From positions 62,001 to 126,000 of the forward strand of contig CALUWN010000005.1 in the NCBI GenBank assembly GCA_944324495.1: a DNA stretch of 64,000 nucleotides, given 5' to 3'. The DNA comes from an uncultured Mucispirillum sp. (lineage in GTDB: Bacteria > Chrysiogenota > Deferribacteres > Deferribacterales > Mucispirillaceae). Position 1 is the stretch's first letter; each line of letters begins with the position of its first letter. The position numbers and the translations under genes were made by a program. Below the pieces are notes generated by a model, which saw nothing but the letters and a program-made list of their open reading frames with translations, was not told the origin of the DNA and ran no database searches. Shown piece by piece: positions 63,874 to 64,000 of the stretch.

Positions 63874-63902
63874 TTGACAAATCATAATAATAAATATATT
63901 AA
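63874..63902 (+). promoter_or_regulatory. Promoter of the gene at 63934
   Basis: TTGACA at 63874-63879 and TATTAA at 63897-63902 with exactly 17 bases between; the RBS GAGGAA and an ATG follow. The region 63678-63873 holds no gene. A loose inverted repeat TGACA..TGTCA lies near 63830-63852. Confidence 0.65.
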
Positions 63903-63933
63903 ATAGAAAAAATTTTTACATTTGAGGAAGTGT

Positions 63934-64000
63934 ATGAAAATATCATTAAAGCTGAAAATTTATTCAATTGTAATTTTGCTTATTTTTATGGCTTTAATCA
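63934..64000 (+). CDS. Start of a membrane protein, possibly a chemoreceptor or sensor kinase (partial)
   Basis: Only 22 codons are in the window: MKISLKLKIYSIVILLIFMA and two more. A short basic segment followed by a membrane helix is how methyl-accepting chemotaxis proteins and sensor kinases begin; the MKISLKLKI start is typical of the former. The rest lies beyond the right edge, so the family cannot be confirmed. Confidence 0.55.
   Translation, partial: MKISLKLKIYSIVILLIFMALI

Noticed and set aside
1-64000. CRISPR arrays, tRNA or rRNA genes
   Set aside because: No regularly spaced repeats and no cloverleaf or rRNA-like segment was recognised by eye; a tRNAscan-SE and CRISPR search would be needed to exclude them fully.

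Overview
This 64 kb window is chromosomal DNA from a very AT-rich, Gram-negative (diderm) bacterium. It has outer-membrane secretion genes (secretin, TolC), lipoproteins, a lytic transglycosylase and MBOAT-type envelope acylation. The low GC content and the GH57-type glycogen cluster suggest a Deferribacterota-like gut or mucosal organism such as Mucispirillum. That placement is inference from remembered genome character; no 16S rRNA gene is present to test it.

Layout. (1) 1-2.7 kb: a truncated lipoprotein gene, a divergent secreted protein of unknown function and an IS256-type transposase remnant. (2) 2.7-21.3 kb, minus strand: a large S10-spc-alpha ribosomal block running rplD-rplW-rplB-rpsS-rplV-rpsC-rplP-rpmC-rpsQ-rplN-rplX-rplE-rpsN-rpsH-rplF-rplR-rpsE-rplO // secY-adk-map-infA-rpmJ-rpsM-rpsK-rpsD-rpoA-rplQ. 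It is unusual in four ways: rpsJ and rplC are absent upstream of rplD; rpmD (L30) is absent; L23 has an insertion of about 60 residues; and between rplO and secY lies a 3.8 kb foreign-looking module with two DUF262 proteins (one with a DUF1524/HNH-type nuclease domain, GmrSD-like) and a small zinc-ribbon membrane protein. Intrinsic terminators bracket this module, which is the best candidate for a new defence system here.

(3) 21.3-24.6 kb: an AlgI-like MBOAT O-acyltransferase gene followed by an SGNH/DltD-like acyltransferase gene. The MBOAT gene is switched out of frame at a G9 tract, and a second G9 tract lies just upstream of its promoter: a probable phase-variable surface-acylation locus. 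(4) 24.6-32.9 kb: CoA-disulfide reductase with a rhodanese domain, a META-domain protein, a TolC/HlyD/two-ABC-2-permease export operon with no ATPase gene, a ThiE/TenI-like protein and a LysE-type exporter. (5) 32.9-44.4 kb: a type II secretion system in two divergent arms, gspC-D-E-F on the minus strand and gspG-H-I-J-K-L-M-N on the plus strand, with a CPBP-type membrane protease gene between. A strong intrinsic terminator after gspG probably sets the excess of major over minor pseudopilin. (6) 44.4-49.8 kb: an SDR dehydrogenase, three envelope proteins of unknown role and an MltB-type transglycosylase.

(7) 49.9-63.7 kb, plus strand: rpe, a lone receiver-domain response regulator, a nucleotidyltransferase/phosphomannomutase-like fusion, and a compact alpha-glucan cluster: GH57 amylase-like, GH57 4-alpha-glucanotransferase, galT, glgA-like synthase, a DUF4912 protein and a GH57/DUF1957 branching enzyme. 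Together these could make, branch and remodel a glycogen-like polymer from sugar nucleotides. An AhpD-like protein and the first codons of a membrane sensor close the window. No rRNA, tRNA or CRISPR array was seen.
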